Origin: an uncultured Opitutaceae bacterium
Lineage (GTDB): Bacteria; Verrucomicrobiota; Verrucomicrobiia; Opitutales; Opitutaceae
Assembly: GCA_903916755.1 (NCBI GenBank)
Contig: CAIWXW010000052.1
Location: 1-64,000, forward strand
DNA: 64,000 nt
Direction: 5' to 3'
Position numbers and translations under genes: made by a program. Below the pieces are notes generated by a model. It made no database searches. It had not been told where the DNA came from and saw nothing but the letters and a program-made list of their open reading frames with translations. Positions 17,639 to 26,631 of the stretch are shown here, piece by piece (within the stretch, counting starts at the first letter, position 1; every line of letters begins with the position of its first letter).

Positions 17639-18802
17639 ATGCCAAAACCCACGGACGATCATTCTTTCATGCGCCGGGCCCTTGAGGTGGCCCACCAGGC
17701 CTGGGGCACCACGAACCCCAACCCGATGGTAGGCGCCCTCATCGTCGAGAAGAACCGGGTGGTGGCGGAGGGCTTCACCTCGCCGGATGGCGGGCTCCAT
17801 GCCGAGCGGCGCGCGCTGGCCGCGCTCAAGCGGCCGCCCAAGCCGGGTGCGATCCTGTACACGACCTTGGAGCCGTGCTCGACGCCGGGCCGGACGGGGG
17901 CCTGCACGGAGGCCATCCTGGCGGCCGGCATCTCCAAGGTGGTGATCGGGGCGACCGATCCCAACCCGGCCCACGCGGGCCGGGCGTTCGAGCTCCTCCG
18001 CCAGGCGGGGGTCGAGGTCGTGTCGGGCGTGCTCGAGCGCGAGTGCGCGGATCTGAACCTCCTCTTCAATCATTGGATCACCCGCGGCGAGCCGCTCCTG
18101 GCGGCCAAGTCCGCCACGACCCTGGACGGCCGGATTGCCACGCGTTCAGGCGAGTCGCAGTGGATCACCGGGGAGGTTGCCCGGGCCGACGCGCACCGCT
18201 GGCGCCGGCTCTTCCCGGCGATCGCCGTGGGCGCGGGGACGGTGGCGCGGGACAACCCGCGGCTGACGGCGCGGTTGCCCGGCGCCCCGGAGTGGTGCCC
18301 CCTGCGCTTCGTCTTCGACGGCCGCCTGCGCACGGTGGTCGACCAGAACCTGCCGCGGGTCTACACGGATGAATTCCGGGACCGGACGGTCGTCGTGACC
18401 ACGCCGCACGGCGGCCTCGGCTACGTGCGCAAGCTGCGGGACCTCGGCGTCCAGGTCTGGATCTGCGACTCCTCGAACCAGCGGGCGGGGCTGGGCGACT
18501 TCCGGAAGCGCTGCGCGGAGGCCGGCATCAGCGGCGTGTTCTTCGAGGGGGGCGCCCAGATGATCAGCCAGCTCGCGCAGGAACGGCAGCTCGACTACCT
18601 CTTTGTCTACCGGGCGCCGATGTTCCTGGCCGACGACCGGGCCAAGCCGGTGCTGACCGGCCTGCGGACGGAGAAGCTGGCGGCGGCGCTGCGGCTGACG
18701 GACGTCCGCCACCAGGTGCTCGGCGACGACACCCTGACGCGCGGCCGGCTGGCCTATCCGGAGAAGCTGCAGGTGGACGAGACCGCCTTTAGTCTCGGCT
18801 AG
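17639..18802 (+). CDS. ribD: Bifunctional riboflavin biosynthesis deaminase/reductase
   Basis: This 387-residue protein joins the pyrimidine deaminase and the 5-amino-6-ribosylamino-uracil reductase of riboflavin synthesis. The deaminase zinc site is His54-Ala-Glu56 in HAERRAL with Cys80 and Cys89 in EPCSTPGRTGAC. The reductase half starts near residue 150 with AKSATTLDGRIATRSGESQWITG and includes GAGTVARDNPRLTAR (quoted stretches abridged). The ATG at 17639 follows AAGGA at 17627-17631 with a seven-base spacer. No other rib genes are in the window, and no FMN riboswitch is visible upstream, where the MBL-fold gene lies. Confidence 0.96.
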   Translation: MPKPTDDHSFMRRALEVAHQAWGTTNPNPMVGALIVEKNRVVAEGFTSPDGGLHAERRALAALKRPPKPGAILYTTLEPCSTPGRTGACTEAILAAGISKVVIGATDPNPAHAGRAFELLRQAGVEVVSGVLERECADLNLLFNHWITRGEPLLAAKSATTLDGRIATRSGESQWITGEVARADAHRWRRLFPAIAVGAGTVARDNPRLTARLPGAPEWCPLRFVFDGRLRTVVDQNLPRVYTDEFRDRTVVVTTPHGGLGYVRKLRDLGVQVWICDSSNQRAGLGDFRKRCAEAGISGVFFEGGAQMISQLAQERQLDYLFVYRAPMFLADDRAKPVLTGLRTEKLAAALRLTDVRHQVLGDDTLTRGRLAYPEKLQVDETAFSLG

Positions 18803-18833
18803 ACGGGCGGGACCGGCCAGCCTCGGAATCGGC

Positions 18834-20372
18834 ATGAAGTCGTTCTACATCACCACCGCGATCGATTACGCGAATGGCTCGCCCCACCTGGGCCACGCCT
18901 ACGAGAAGATCCTCACGGATGTCATCGCGCGCTACCGCCGGCTGAAGGGCGACCAGGTCTATTTCCTGACCGGGACCGATGAGCACGGCCAGAAGGTCCA
19001 GCAGAGCGCCCGCCAGCGCGGCATCGCCCCCCAGGAGTTCGTAGACGCGGTGAGCCAGGAGTTCCGTGACCTCCTGCCCAAGCTCGAGATCTCCAACAGC
19101 GACTTCATCCGCACGACCGAGGAGCGGCACAAGCGGGTGGTGACCTCCGTCCTCCAGCAGCTGTACGACCGCGGCGACATCTACCGCGCGGAATACCGCG
19201 GCTTCTACAGCACGCGCCAGGAACAGTTCCTCCAGGAGAAGGATCGGCTCCCGGACGGCACCTGGCCGGAGATCTTCGGCGAAGTCACGGAGATCGTGGA
19301 GCCGAACTACTTCTTCAAGCTCCGCGACCACCAGGCGTGGCTGATCGAGTTTCTCACCCAGAACGAGGGCTTCATCTTTCCCAAGTACCGCCAGAAGCAG
19401 GTGCTGGAGTTCCTGCGGGAGCCCCTGAACGACCTCTGCATCTCCCGGCCGCGGGAGCGGCTGGAGTGGGGGATTCCGCTGCCGTTCGACGCGGGGTATG
19501 TGACCTATGTGTGGTTCGACGCGCTCCTCAACTACTATTCGGCGGTGGCGGACCGCCCGGGCATCTGGCCGGCCGACTGGCACGTGATCGGCAAGGACAT
19601 CCTCGTGCCCCCGCACGCCGTCTACTGGCCCATCATCCTCAAGGTCGCGGGGCTGCCGCTGCCGAAGGGCCTCCTGGTCCACGGCTGGTGGATGCAGAGC
19701 GGCGCCAAGATGTCGAAAAGCACGGGCAACGTGCTCAACCCGCTCGACCTGGTGACGGAGTTCGGCGCGGACGCCTTCCGCTATTTCCTGATCCGGGAGA
19801 TGAACGTCGGCCAGGACAGCGACTTTTCGCGCCAGCTGTTCCTGACGCGGTACACGAGCGACCTGGCCAATGACCTGGGCAACCTGGTCAACCGGACCCT
19901 GAACATGACGAATCGCTTCGCGGGGGGCGTCGTGCCGGCGCCCGAGGCCGCCGGCGAACCCGAGCAGGAGCTGCGCGCCCTCTGGGACAAGACGCTCGGG
20001 GAATACCTGCCCCTCTGCGAGGGCTTCCAGTTTCACACCGCGCTCGACCGGCTTTTCGCCTTCATCCGGACGATCAACGCCTACATCGAGAAGCTGGCGC
20101 CCTGGAAGCTCGGCAAGTCGGCCGATCCGGCCGACGCGATCAAGCTGCGCACCGCCCTGGCGACGATGGCCGAATCGCTCCGGCTGGCGACGGTCGCCCT
20201 CCGCCCCGTGATGCCGGCCGCCACCGACAAGATCATGGCGGTTTTGGGTGCCACCGCCTCGGGCACCTGGGAGGAGGAGCTGGCCTGGGGCCACCGGCTC
20301 ACGGGCGCTAAGGTGGCCGAGGCCATGGTGCTCTTTCCCCGCCCGGCGCCGCCGGCGCCCGCGAAAGCGTGA
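18834..20372 (+). CDS. metG: Methionyl-tRNA synthetase (short form)
   Basis: This 512-residue class I synthetase charges tRNA-Met. The HIGH-type motif is HLGH at 18-21, the KMSKS loop is at 292-296, and TGTDEHGQKV is intact. The anticodon-binding helical domain follows (about 370-505). It lacks the C-terminal EMAP-like tRNA-binding domain found in longer MetRS. The connective knuckle (GFYSTRQEQFLQEKD) has no cysteines, so it is the zinc-free type. It follows ribD by 31 bases, and its TGA overlaps the GTG of menF in a GTGA junction, so the two are translationally coupled. Confidence 0.97.
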   Translation: MKSFYITTAIDYANGSPHLGHAYEKILTDVIARYRRLKGDQVYFLTGTDEHGQKVQQSARQRGIAPQEFVDAVSQEFRDLLPKLEISNSDFIRTTEERHKRVVTSVLQQLYDRGDIYRAEYRGFYSTRQEQFLQEKDRLPDGTWPEIFGEVTEIVEPNYFFKLRDHQAWLIEFLTQNEGFIFPKYRQKQVLEFLREPLNDLCISRPRERLEWGIPLPFDAGYVTYVWFDALLNYYSAVADRPGIWPADWHVIGKDILVPPHAVYWPIILKVAGLPLPKGLLVHGWWMQSGAKMSKSTGNVLNPLDLVTEFGADAFRYFLIREMNVGQDSDFSRQLFLTRYTSDLANDLGNLVNRTLNMTNRFAGGVVPAPEAAGEPEQELRALWDKTLGEYLPLCEGFQFHTALDRLFAFIRTINAYIEKLAPWKLGKSADPADAIKLRTALATMAESLRLATVALRPVMPAATDKIMAVLGATASGTWEEELAWGHRLTGAKVAEAMVLFPRPAPPAPAKA

Positions 20373-21781
20373 CGATCCTTCCGCTCGATCCCGCCGCCAA
20401 TTCGACGCCGGCCGCGCTGCGGCAGTTCCTGGCGCAGTGCCAGGAAGCGGCCGCCCGGAAGGGCAAGCCCCAGCTCGTGAGCATCTCGCTGGAAATCGAC
20501 GCCCTGGACCCGCTGGCGGTGCTGGAGTCGATCTTCGAACCCGCCGAGCGGCATTTCTACGTGGAGCGGCCCGCCGAGGGCCTGGCGGTCGCGGGGGCGG
20601 AGGCCGTGCTGGCCTTCGAGGCCTCGGGCCCGGGACGCTTTGCGGCCTGCCAGCGCTTCATCGACGAGACCCTGGAGAACACCCTGGCGGTCGGCGACCT
20701 GAAGGCGCCCTTTGCCGGCCCGCATTTCTTCGCGGCTTTTACCTTCGCCGACCGGGGCGAGCCGGGAGACGCGTTTGAGGCGGCCGGAGTCTTCGTGCCG
20801 CGGTGGCAGGTGGCGCAGCGCGACGGCCGCACGGTGGCGGTCGCGAACCTGGTGGTGGCGGCCGATTCGCCGATCGACGCCCTGGTGGAGCGCGTCTGGC
20901 GCGCGCACGGGAAATTCGGCGCCTTCCGCTATGCCGCCCCGGAATTTTCCGGCCGGCCGGCGCGGATCGAGGAAAACCCGGTGGCGGGGGACTATCCGGC
21001 CGCGGTGCGCCGGGCGTTGGCCGGCATCGCGGCCGGCGATTTTGAGAAGATCGTCCTGGCGCGCATCCGGGACCTCGGGGCGGACGAGACGCTTCATCCC
21101 CTGCGGGCGCTGAACGGCCTGCGGCAGCGGTTTGGCGACTGCTATGCCTTCTCGGTCGCGAACGGCCGCGGCCAGAGCTTCATCGGCGCCAGCCCGGAGC
21201 GCCTGCTCCGGGTGGGGGAGGGTCAGCTCCTGACGGAGGCGCTGGCGGGCTCCGCGGCGCGGGGCACGACGGCCAGCGGCGATGCCGCGCTGGCGGCCGC
21301 GCTCCTGCGCGACGAGAAGGAGCTCCGCGAGCACCAGCTCGTGCTCGGATTCATCGCGCGCGTCCTGGAGTCGCTGGGCCTGCGGCCGGAGCACGCCGCG
21401 CGGCCTGGGCTGCGCCGCTTCGCGAATGTCCAGCACCTCCACACCGCGGTGCATGCCGCCTTGCCGGCGGGCGTCCGGCTCCTGGACGTGCTGGCCCGGC
21501 TCCATCCGACGCCCGCCGTCGGCGGGGCGCCCCGGGAAAGCGCCATGCCGCGGATCCGCGAATTGGAGGGCTTTCCGCGCGGGCTCTACGCGGGGGCCCT
21601 GGGCTGGATCGACAGCGGCGGCCGCGGGGAGTTCTTCGTGGGGCTCCGCTCCGCCCTGATCGACGGCTCCCGGGCGCGGCTTTACGCGGGAGCGGGCATT
21701 GTCGCGGGCTCCTCGCCGGAGGGTGAATTGGCCGAGACCGAAATGAAGTTCCGGGCCATGGAGGACGCGCTGCGGGCCTGA
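20369..21781 (+). CDS. menF: Isochorismate synthase
   Basis: This 470-residue chorismate-binding enzyme converts chorismate to isochorismate, the entry step of menaquinone synthesis. The C-terminal chorismate-utilising domain has FEKIVLARIRDL, FIGASPERLLRVG, LTEALAGSAARG, VQHLHTAVHA, LHPTPAVGGAPR, GALGWIDSGG and AGAGIVAGSSPEGE, the set typical of MenF/EntC/DhbC. With menD and menB in the same window, menaquinone rather than a siderophore is the likely product. The N-terminal 170 residues are less conserved. The start GTG overlaps the metG stop. It is convergent with the signal-peptidase-like gene, with 18 bases between them. Confidence 0.92.
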   Translation: MTILPLDPAANSTPAALRQFLAQCQEAAARKGKPQLVSISLEIDALDPLAVLESIFEPAERHFYVERPAEGLAVAGAEAVLAFEASGPGRFAACQRFIDETLENTLAVGDLKAPFAGPHFFAAFTFADRGEPGDAFEAAGVFVPRWQVAQRDGRTVAVANLVVAADSPIDALVERVWRAHGKFGAFRYAAPEFSGRPARIEENPVAGDYPAAVRRALAGIAAGDFEKIVLARIRDLGADETLHPLRALNGLRQRFGDCYAFSVANGRGQSFIGASPERLLRVGEGQLLTEALAGSAARGTTASGDAALAAALLRDEKELREHQLVLGFIARVLESLGLRPEHAARPGLRRFANVQHLHTAVHAALPAGVRLLDVLARLHPTPAVGGAPRESAMPRIRELEGFPRGLYAGALGWIDSGGRGEFFVGLRSALIDGSRARLYAGAGIVAGSSPEGELAETEMKFRAMEDALRA

Positions 21782-21799
21782 TCGCCCCGGTGGCGCGGC

Positions 21800-22414
21800 C
21801 TACTCCCGGCCGTAGATCATTCCATAGACGCGGCGGAGGTAGTTGTCCTTCGTCACGTAGACATTGTCCATGTGGCCGTTGGCATCGCCCTTGGCCCAGA
21901 AGCGATCGCCCTCCTGGATGACCAGGCGGTGCACCACCGGAAGGCCGAGGGAGGGGTGCCGGTAGGTGACGATGTCGCCCACCTTCAGGTCCGAGAAGGG
22001 CGCGTTTTCCGTGAGGAGCACCGCCTTCTCGTCGAAGAACGGCTTCATGCTTCCGGTCGGCAGCACGGTGGAATAGGAGGTGCCGGGGCGAAGCACGCTG
22101 AAGAGCCGGCCGATCTGGAGCGTGCGCTCGCGGGTGAGGCTGGAGCTGGGCGTTTCCTCTCGGGCGCCGACCCGGAGCCCGAAGCCGTCGCCGAGGGCGA
22201 CGGCGGCATGGGCCGCCCCGGGGGTGGCAAGGGCGGCCCGCAGGCGGGCCACCTCGGCCTCCAGGCGGTGGATTTCCGCCGCCTGGGCCAGGAGTTCACG
22301 GCGCAGCCCGGCCTCCGGGAACGCGGAAGTATCCGGCGCAGGCTCGGCCACTGCCCCGCATGAGGACATGGCCCAGGCTACGACGCACAACAAGAATGGG
22401 CGAAACGACTGCAT
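21800..22414 (-). CDS. Signal-peptidase-like (S26/S24 fold) putative lipoprotein
   Basis: This 204-residue protein starts with a hydrophobic segment ending in MSSC (Cys19), a plausible lipobox. A predicted coiled coil (about 35-62) follows, then a peptidase S26/S24-like domain from about 105. The serine box LPTGSMKPF (Ser122) is followed by VVHRLVI (His162) and WAKGDANGHMDN, as in signal peptidase boxes B-E. His stands where bacterial LepB has Lys, as in SipW and archaeal/ER-type enzymes. It could process exported proteins or be an inactive relative. It lies at the end of the leftward EPS arm after wzc, separated by strong hairpins. A related protein lies at 46745-47206. No membrane segment follows the catalytic domain. 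Confidence 0.65.
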   Translation of the reverse strand: MQSFRPFLLCVVAWAMSSCGAVAEPAPDTSAFPEAGLRRELLAQAAEIHRLEAEVARLRAALATPGAAHAAVALGDGFGLRVGAREETPSSSLTRERTLQIGRLFSVLRPGTSYSTVLPTGSMKPFFDEKAVLLTENAPFSDLKVGDIVTYRHPSLGLPVVHRLVIQEGDRFWAKGDANGHMDNVYVTKDNYLRRVYGMIYGRE

Positions 22415-22417
22415 TAA

Positions 22418-22470
22418 ACCGCACCGTCTCTACGGTACGGTTCGCGGCCCGTTTAGCCGGGCCGTGCGAA
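22418..22470 (-). terminator. Two consecutive stem-loops between wzc and signal-peptidase-like gene
   Basis: Two inverted repeats fill part of the 103-base gap. The first met after wzc pairs CGGGCCG (58-64 of 22400s) with CGGCCCG (45-51), perfect over 7 bp around a six-base loop, with flanking CGAA/TTCG able to extend it. The second pairs ACCGCACCGT with ACGGTACGGT (22418-22441) around CTCT with one mismatch and, read leftward, is followed by TTTAAT. Read leftward they could end the wzc transcript or fold in the leader of the next gene, whose ATG is four bases beyond. Confidence 0.5.
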
Positions 22471-22517
22471 AAAAGCCGAAAGATTTCCCTTAAGAAACCC
22501 CGCCGCTCCGCCGGCGC

Positions 22518-24617
22518 CTAGCCCTTGAGCCCCTTCTCGTTCTGGTCGACGTAGTAGCTCTTGTACGACTTGTCGTAATAATGGTAGTAGTAGTAGCCGC
22601 CGATGCCACCGCTCAGCCCGTTCAGGATCGCGCCGAAATTGGGGACATTGGCGTCGAGCAGCCGGCGGGCGGCATATTGCGCCGCCTGGCGCCGGACCTT
22701 GTTGAAATAGAGGGCATAGAGCGAGCCGTCGACCAGGGGCAGCACGACGAGCGCGTCGCTGACGATCGCGATCGGCGGCGTGTCGATGAAGATCCGGTCA
22801 TAGCGCTTGCGCAGGTCGGAAATCATGACCGCAAAGGCCTTGCTGTTGAGGTTCTGGGTGGGATTTTTCGAGCGTCCGCCGGTCGGGATCACGTCCAGGT
22901 TGGGCTGGACGTTCTTGAACGTGACCTCGGCGAGGTTTTTTTCGCCCAGGCAGATGTCGATCACCCCGGTCAGGTTCTCGAGGTGAAAGACCCGATGGAC
23001 GGCGGGACGCCGGAGATCGCAATCCACGAGGACGACTCGCTCGCCGTGCGCGGCAAAGGTGCTGGCCAGATGCGTGGTGATGAAGGATTTGCCCTCTCTG
23101 GCGATCGTGCTGGTGACGAGGATGCACTGGGCCTGCTTGCTGTCGTCCCTCAGCTGGAGGCTGGAATAAATGGTCGCAAACGCCTCCGCGGCCTCCCGGT
23201 CGCCCCGGTTGGAAACCGCCTTCTGCATGTCCTCGGCGTCGCCCAGGCGCTTGATCTCGGGAATGATGCCCACCAGGGAGAGCCCGACCACGCCCTCGAT
23301 GTCCGTGGCGCTCTTCACCCGATCATCGACGTAGGCGGCCAGGAAGGCCAGGACCAGCCCGACACCTAGCCCGCCCAGCGCGCCCAGGCCGAGGTTGAGG
23401 CGATAGTCAGGGGAAATCGGGAGGTTCATGGGCGTGGCGCGATCCACGATTCGGCCGCTCTGGTTCTCGATCGTCCCGTTGACCGAGGTCTCATGCATTC
23501 GGCCGAGAATCTGCTCGAGGAGCTTCTCGTTCACCTCGTAGTCGCGCTCGAGGTTGGAGTAGTCGACCGCAAAATGATCCAGCTTGAGCGAGTCGGCTTC
23601 CTGCTTGACCAGGGCCGCCTGGGCCTCGGCGTAGTTCTGGACGGCGGTCTGGTATGCCGACTCCACCTGCGCCGTGACGGTGGTGATAGCCTGCTGCAGC
23701 TGCCGCTGGGATTCCTGGAGCGAATTCATCGCCTGGATCATCTGCGGATGCTTCGCCCGGTAGCGCTGGCTGAGCTGGGCGACGGCGATCTTCCGGTTGG
23801 CCACCTGCTGTTGCAGCTGGCTGATGATGGCGACTTCCGCCACGAACGGCAGGTCGAGCATGTCGCCGCCGCGGCGGCGGTTGGCGAGCACCTGCTTCCA
23901 CCGGGTCTCCGCCTCCTGCAGGGTGTTGGCCGCCTGGGTGACGTAATTGTTGGAGGTCTTCAGGTTGTCCGTGACGATGTCCTTGCGCTGGTCCAGCGAG
24001 ACCATGTAATTTTTCTCACGGTAGGCCTGCAGCGCGTTGGCGATCTCGTCGACCTTCTTGCGCTGTTCGTCGGCGCGCTGCTGCAGTTCCTCGACCGCCT
24101 TGATCGATTCGTCGACCTGGATATGGGCGTTGTAGGAAATGTACTCGTCCGCAAAGAGGTTGGCGACCCGGGCGGCGATGGCCTTGTCAGGATGGCGGTA
24201 GGCGATGGCGATGATCAGGCTCAGGCGCTGCGGGACGACGTCGCGGTTCCTGGCCAGGATCCCCTCGACCGGCGGGGTGGGATGGCCCGGCCGCACATAG
24301 GGAGCGATGAATCGCTGCAACTCGGCGCCCTGGAGCCGGCCGGCCACCCGCTCGATGATCGTGCCGCTCTTCAGGATGTTGACCTGGGTGTTCAGGTCCT
24401 CCGCCGAGTTGATCTGATTGTCCATCACCTGCTGCACCTGCATGACGGTCGCTTCCCGCCGGAAGATCTGGACCGTGGCGGTCGACTCGTAGATCGGGGT
24501 GCGCGTGCAGGTAAAGACGAGGACCGAGGCGAAAATGACCAGGAAAGCCACGATCACATACCAGCACCGCTCCCGGAGGATCAGGGCGTAATCCTGCAGC
24601 GTCCGCTGGACGGCCAT
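22518..24617 (-). CDS. wzc: Wzc-type polysaccharide co-polymerase / tyrosine autokinase
   Basis: From the ATG at 24617 this 699-residue inner-membrane protein has a Wzz domain (first membrane segment VIVAFLVIFASVLVF, periplasmic coiled coil, second segment near 430) and a cytoplasmic BY-kinase domain. The kinase has Walker A AREGKS (Lys about 510), Walker A-prime VLVDCDLRRPA and IFIDTPPIAIVSDALV. It ends in a Tyr cluster (GGYYYYHYYDKSYKSYY), the autophosphorylation tail. It controls chain length and export with the Wza-type protein, whose gene lies just upstream. In-frame ATGs at 24692 and 24647 are out-of-phase readings of a Tyr/Gly codon repeat and are unlikely starts. The natural start region appears shifted out of frame (see 24619-24744). 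Confidence 0.9.
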   Translation of the reverse strand: MAVQRTLQDYALILRERCWYVIVAFLVIFASVLVFTCTRTPIYESTATVQIFRREATVMQVQQVMDNQINSAEDLNTQVNILKSGTIIERVAGRLQGAELQRFIAPYVRPGHPTPPVEGILARNRDVVPQRLSLIIAIAYRHPDKAIAARVANLFADEYISYNAHIQVDESIKAVEELQQRADEQRKKVDEIANALQAYREKNYMVSLDQRKDIVTDNLKTSNNYVTQAANTLQEAETRWKQVLANRRRGGDMLDLPFVAEVAIISQLQQQVANRKIAVAQLSQRYRAKHPQMIQAMNSLQESQRQLQQAITTVTAQVESAYQTAVQNYAEAQAALVKQEADSLKLDHFAVDYSNLERDYEVNEKLLEQILGRMHETSVNGTIENQSGRIVDRATPMNLPISPDYRLNLGLGALGGLGVGLVLAFLAAYVDDRVKSATDIEGVVGLSLVGIIPEIKRLGDAEDMQKAVSNRGDREAAEAFATIYSSLQLRDDSKQAQCILVTSTIAREGKSFITTHLASTFAAHGERVVLVDCDLRRPAVHRVFHLENLTGVIDICLGEKNLAEVTFKNVQPNLDVIPTGGRSKNPTQNLNSKAFAVMISDLRKRYDRIFIDTPPIAIVSDALVVLPLVDGSLYALYFNKVRRQAAQYAARRLLDANVPNFGAILNGLSGGIGGYYYYHYYDKSYKSYYVDQNEKGLKG

Positions 24618-24618
24618 C

Positions 24619-24744
24619 TCAGTTCGCACCCGCTCCGTAGCCGTAGCCATAACCCGGTTAGCCATAGCCCGAGGGATCGCCGCCGTAGCCATAACGGGCG
24701 TTGCCGCCCTTCTTGGGGGTGCGGGGATTTGAATCAGGCTCCAT
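24619..24744 (-). pseudogene. Out-of-frame Tyr/Gly-rich leader of wzc
   Basis: An ATG at 24744, 14 bases after the wza stop, opens a 28-codon frame beginning MEPDSNPRTPKKGGNARYGY and ending at TAA 24658-24660. Reading on past that stop in the same frame gives PGYGYGYGAGAN and then TGA at 24619-24621. Dropping the T of that TGA would run directly into EMAVQRTLQDY, the start of the Wzc body. This looks like the former N-terminus of Wzc, interrupted by one stop and one frame change. It could instead be a short leader peptide or a sequencing artefact. Confidence 0.55.
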
Positions 24745-24758
24745 GCGGGAAGGGGAGG

Positions 24759-25343
24759 CTAGAGCAGCCGCTCCGGGACGTAGACCACATCCGCCTTTTG
24801 CAGGGGGCCCGGATCGTCCGAAGTGCTCTGGATGATGTTGTCGGCGTTGATGATAAAGGTCGCGGTTTTCCCATCGGCCGAGGTCCGGCTCAGCTTGATG
24901 TGCTTGCGATCCGCCAAGCGGCTGAAGCCCCCGGCGTGGGCGATCGCGTCGAGGAGCTTGAGCTGCTGGTCCGGCGGGATGATCACCGCCCCGGGCAGAT
25001 TGACGGCCCCCAGCACGTTGACGGATTCCTTCGCGTACTCAAGGACCGTGATATTGACCTGCGGATTCACCAGGAAGTCGCGGTCATAGCGATTGCGGAT
25101 GATGTCCTGGGCCTCCCGCACGGTCTTGCCCTTGAGGTCCACCGTCTGGATCAGCGGCAGCGTGACGGTCGCATCCGGGGATAGCCGAACCTCCCGCTCA
25201 AGGTCGGTTTCCTGGAAGACGACGACCTTGATCAGATCGTAGGACCGCAGGACATAATCCGAGGGCGCCGAGGCGTCTGCTCCCAGGGCCCGGGCCAGGG
25301 CCCCGCCGAGAGCCAAAAGCAGCGCGGCTTGGCGGAAATACAT
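24759..25343 (-). CDS. Wza-type polysaccharide export protein
   Basis: This 194-residue exported protein has a signal peptide (LLLALGGALARALGA), a poly-export domain (SDYVLRSYDLIKVVVFQE ... SPDATVTLPLIQTVDLKG) and one SLBB-type segment (VNVLGAVNLPGAVIIPP ... LLDAIAHAGGFSRLADRK). It ends YVPERLL. No lipobox cysteine is present, unlike E. coli Wza, and it lacks the C-terminal amphipathic helix that forms the Wza outer-membrane pore. The adjacent outer-membrane barrel gene may supply that function (inference). It lies 14 bases upstream of the ancestral wzc start and 58 bases downstream of the barrel gene. Confidence 0.9.
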   Translation of the reverse strand: MYFRQAALLLALGGALARALGADASAPSDYVLRSYDLIKVVVFQETDLEREVRLSPDATVTLPLIQTVDLKGKTVREAQDIIRNRYDRDFLVNPQVNITVLEYAKESVNVLGAVNLPGAVIIPPDQQLKLLDAIAHAGGFSRLADRKHIKLSRTSADGKTATFIINADNIIQSTSDDPGPLQKADVVYVPERLL

Positions 25344-25401
25344 AGCCTTAGCCTTTTGGCGCCCCGACCCTGAGTCAATCGCCCACCTGTCCCGCCGCCG
25401 C

Positions 25402-26532
25402 TTAAAAGCGGAGGGAAGCGGAGAGGCTGAAGATATTGTTGGTGAAACTGTCCGGCGTGATGTTCGAGCTGTCCTCCACGTAATTGTAGGCGGCCGTCAG
25501 GTTCGTATGCACGTTAAGGATATAGGTAACGCCGGCCTGGCCGCTGTAGAAATCATCGCGCTGCGGGGTGGTGATGTAGGTGTAGTGGCTGTAGCCGACC
25601 TGGCCGGCGATCTTCCATTGCTCGGCGACGAGGCTCGAGAGGCCCGCGTTAAGCCCCGAGATCCGGTAGGAGGCGCCGCCGGCCGCGGAATAGCAAAAGT
25701 CGTTGTTGGCCCCGAAGCTCACCGTGGTCGACGGGGAATAGGCGTAGTTGAACGAGGATTCGACGCCCAGGCTGCCATGGTTGCCGCCACGGGCGAAGCT
25801 GATTTCCTCATAGCCCACGCTGAGTTCGCCGGTGAGCTTGGGCGTGAACTCGCCGCGGGCTCCCACGTTGTAGAAGTATTGGTTGCTGTTGATGCCGCCG
25901 GTTCCGAGTTGGTTGTCCTGGTAGCTGAACCCGGCGCTCACATCGAGCTTCGGCTCCATCTTGTAGTAGTACTTGAGCGGAACCTTGAACCACTCCCAGT
26001 CGGTATAGCCCGTCCGCAGGTAGTTGGTGTCATCGTAGATGGCGCCCGCCCCGAGGCTCGTCTTGTCGGTCAGCGCGACCTCCCCCAGGCCCTCGACGTG
26101 ATAAAGGTCGCGCTTCACGAGGACGCCGACCTGCCTAACGTCCCGGGTGGCTTGGTCGGCCTGGCGGAAGCTCGCGTCAAAGTTGATCTTGGTCTTGTCG
26201 TCGCTGTAATCCGCGGTCACGAGCGTGTTGGCCAGGCCCGTGTTGAGCTTGCTTTCACTGCCATAGAGCTGGGCGTCCTCGCTCGCCGAGATGAGGCCCT
26301 TCAGCAGCGAATTCTTGCCATAGTCGAACTCCAGCCCCGGGGTCAGGTCGAACACCATGTCGCTCTTGGCGTTCGTATGGCTGAGGAAGATATTGTCGTT
26401 CGCCTGGGCGCTGGCCGTGCCGGTCGCAAACAACTCATCATCGCCGTCGACCGCGACAAAGGCCTGGGCATGCGAGGCGGCCAGGAGGAGGCTCGCGCCC
26501 AGCAGAAATCGTGAGGCAGAGATTTGACGCAT
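25402..26532 (-). CDS. Outer-membrane beta-barrel protein of the EPS locus
   Basis: This 376-residue protein has a signal peptide (LLGASLLLAASHAQA) and a body of regularly alternating strands ending SLSASLRF, with terminal Phe. Strand pairs such as LDVSAGFSYQDNQLG and LTGELSVGYEEISFARGG indicate a barrel of perhaps 14-18 strands. It resembles the outer-membrane barrel proteins found next to wza/wzc in EPS loci (BBP2-like), and a role as outer-membrane exit pore or accessory is an inference from position and from the truncated Wza. It lies between the Ala-rich repeat gene and wza on the same strand. Confidence 0.72.
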   Translation of the reverse strand: MRQISASRFLLGASLLLAASHAQAFVAVDGDDELFATGTASAQANDNIFLSHTNAKSDMVFDLTPGLEFDYGKNSLLKGLISASEDAQLYGSESKLNTGLANTLVTADYSDDKTKINFDASFRQADQATRDVRQVGVLVKRDLYHVEGLGEVALTDKTSLGAGAIYDDTNYLRTGYTDWEWFKVPLKYYYKMEPKLDVSAGFSYQDNQLGTGGINSNQYFYNVGARGEFTPKLTGELSVGYEEISFARGGNHGSLGVESSFNYAYSPSTTVSFGANNDFCYSAAGGASYRISGLNAGLSSLVAEQWKIAGQVGYSHYTYITTPQRDDFYSGQAGVTYILNVHTNLTAAYNYVEDSSNITPDSFTNNIFSLSASLRF

Positions 26533-26631
26533 AGAAATCGAGATTGGAGGTCGGGAAATGCTATAGGCAAGGCTAAGCGGGCAAAGAATTCAACGGGTGA
26601 CAACGCATGCCTCGCGCCCAGGCTGCAGGGG

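Noticed and set aside
24619-24744. The short frame ahead of wzc as a regulatory leader peptide
   Set aside because: Tyr-Gly coding continues beyond its stop in the same frame and then meets the Wzc body, which is better explained as a disrupted N-terminus. There is no attenuator-like hairpin beside it.
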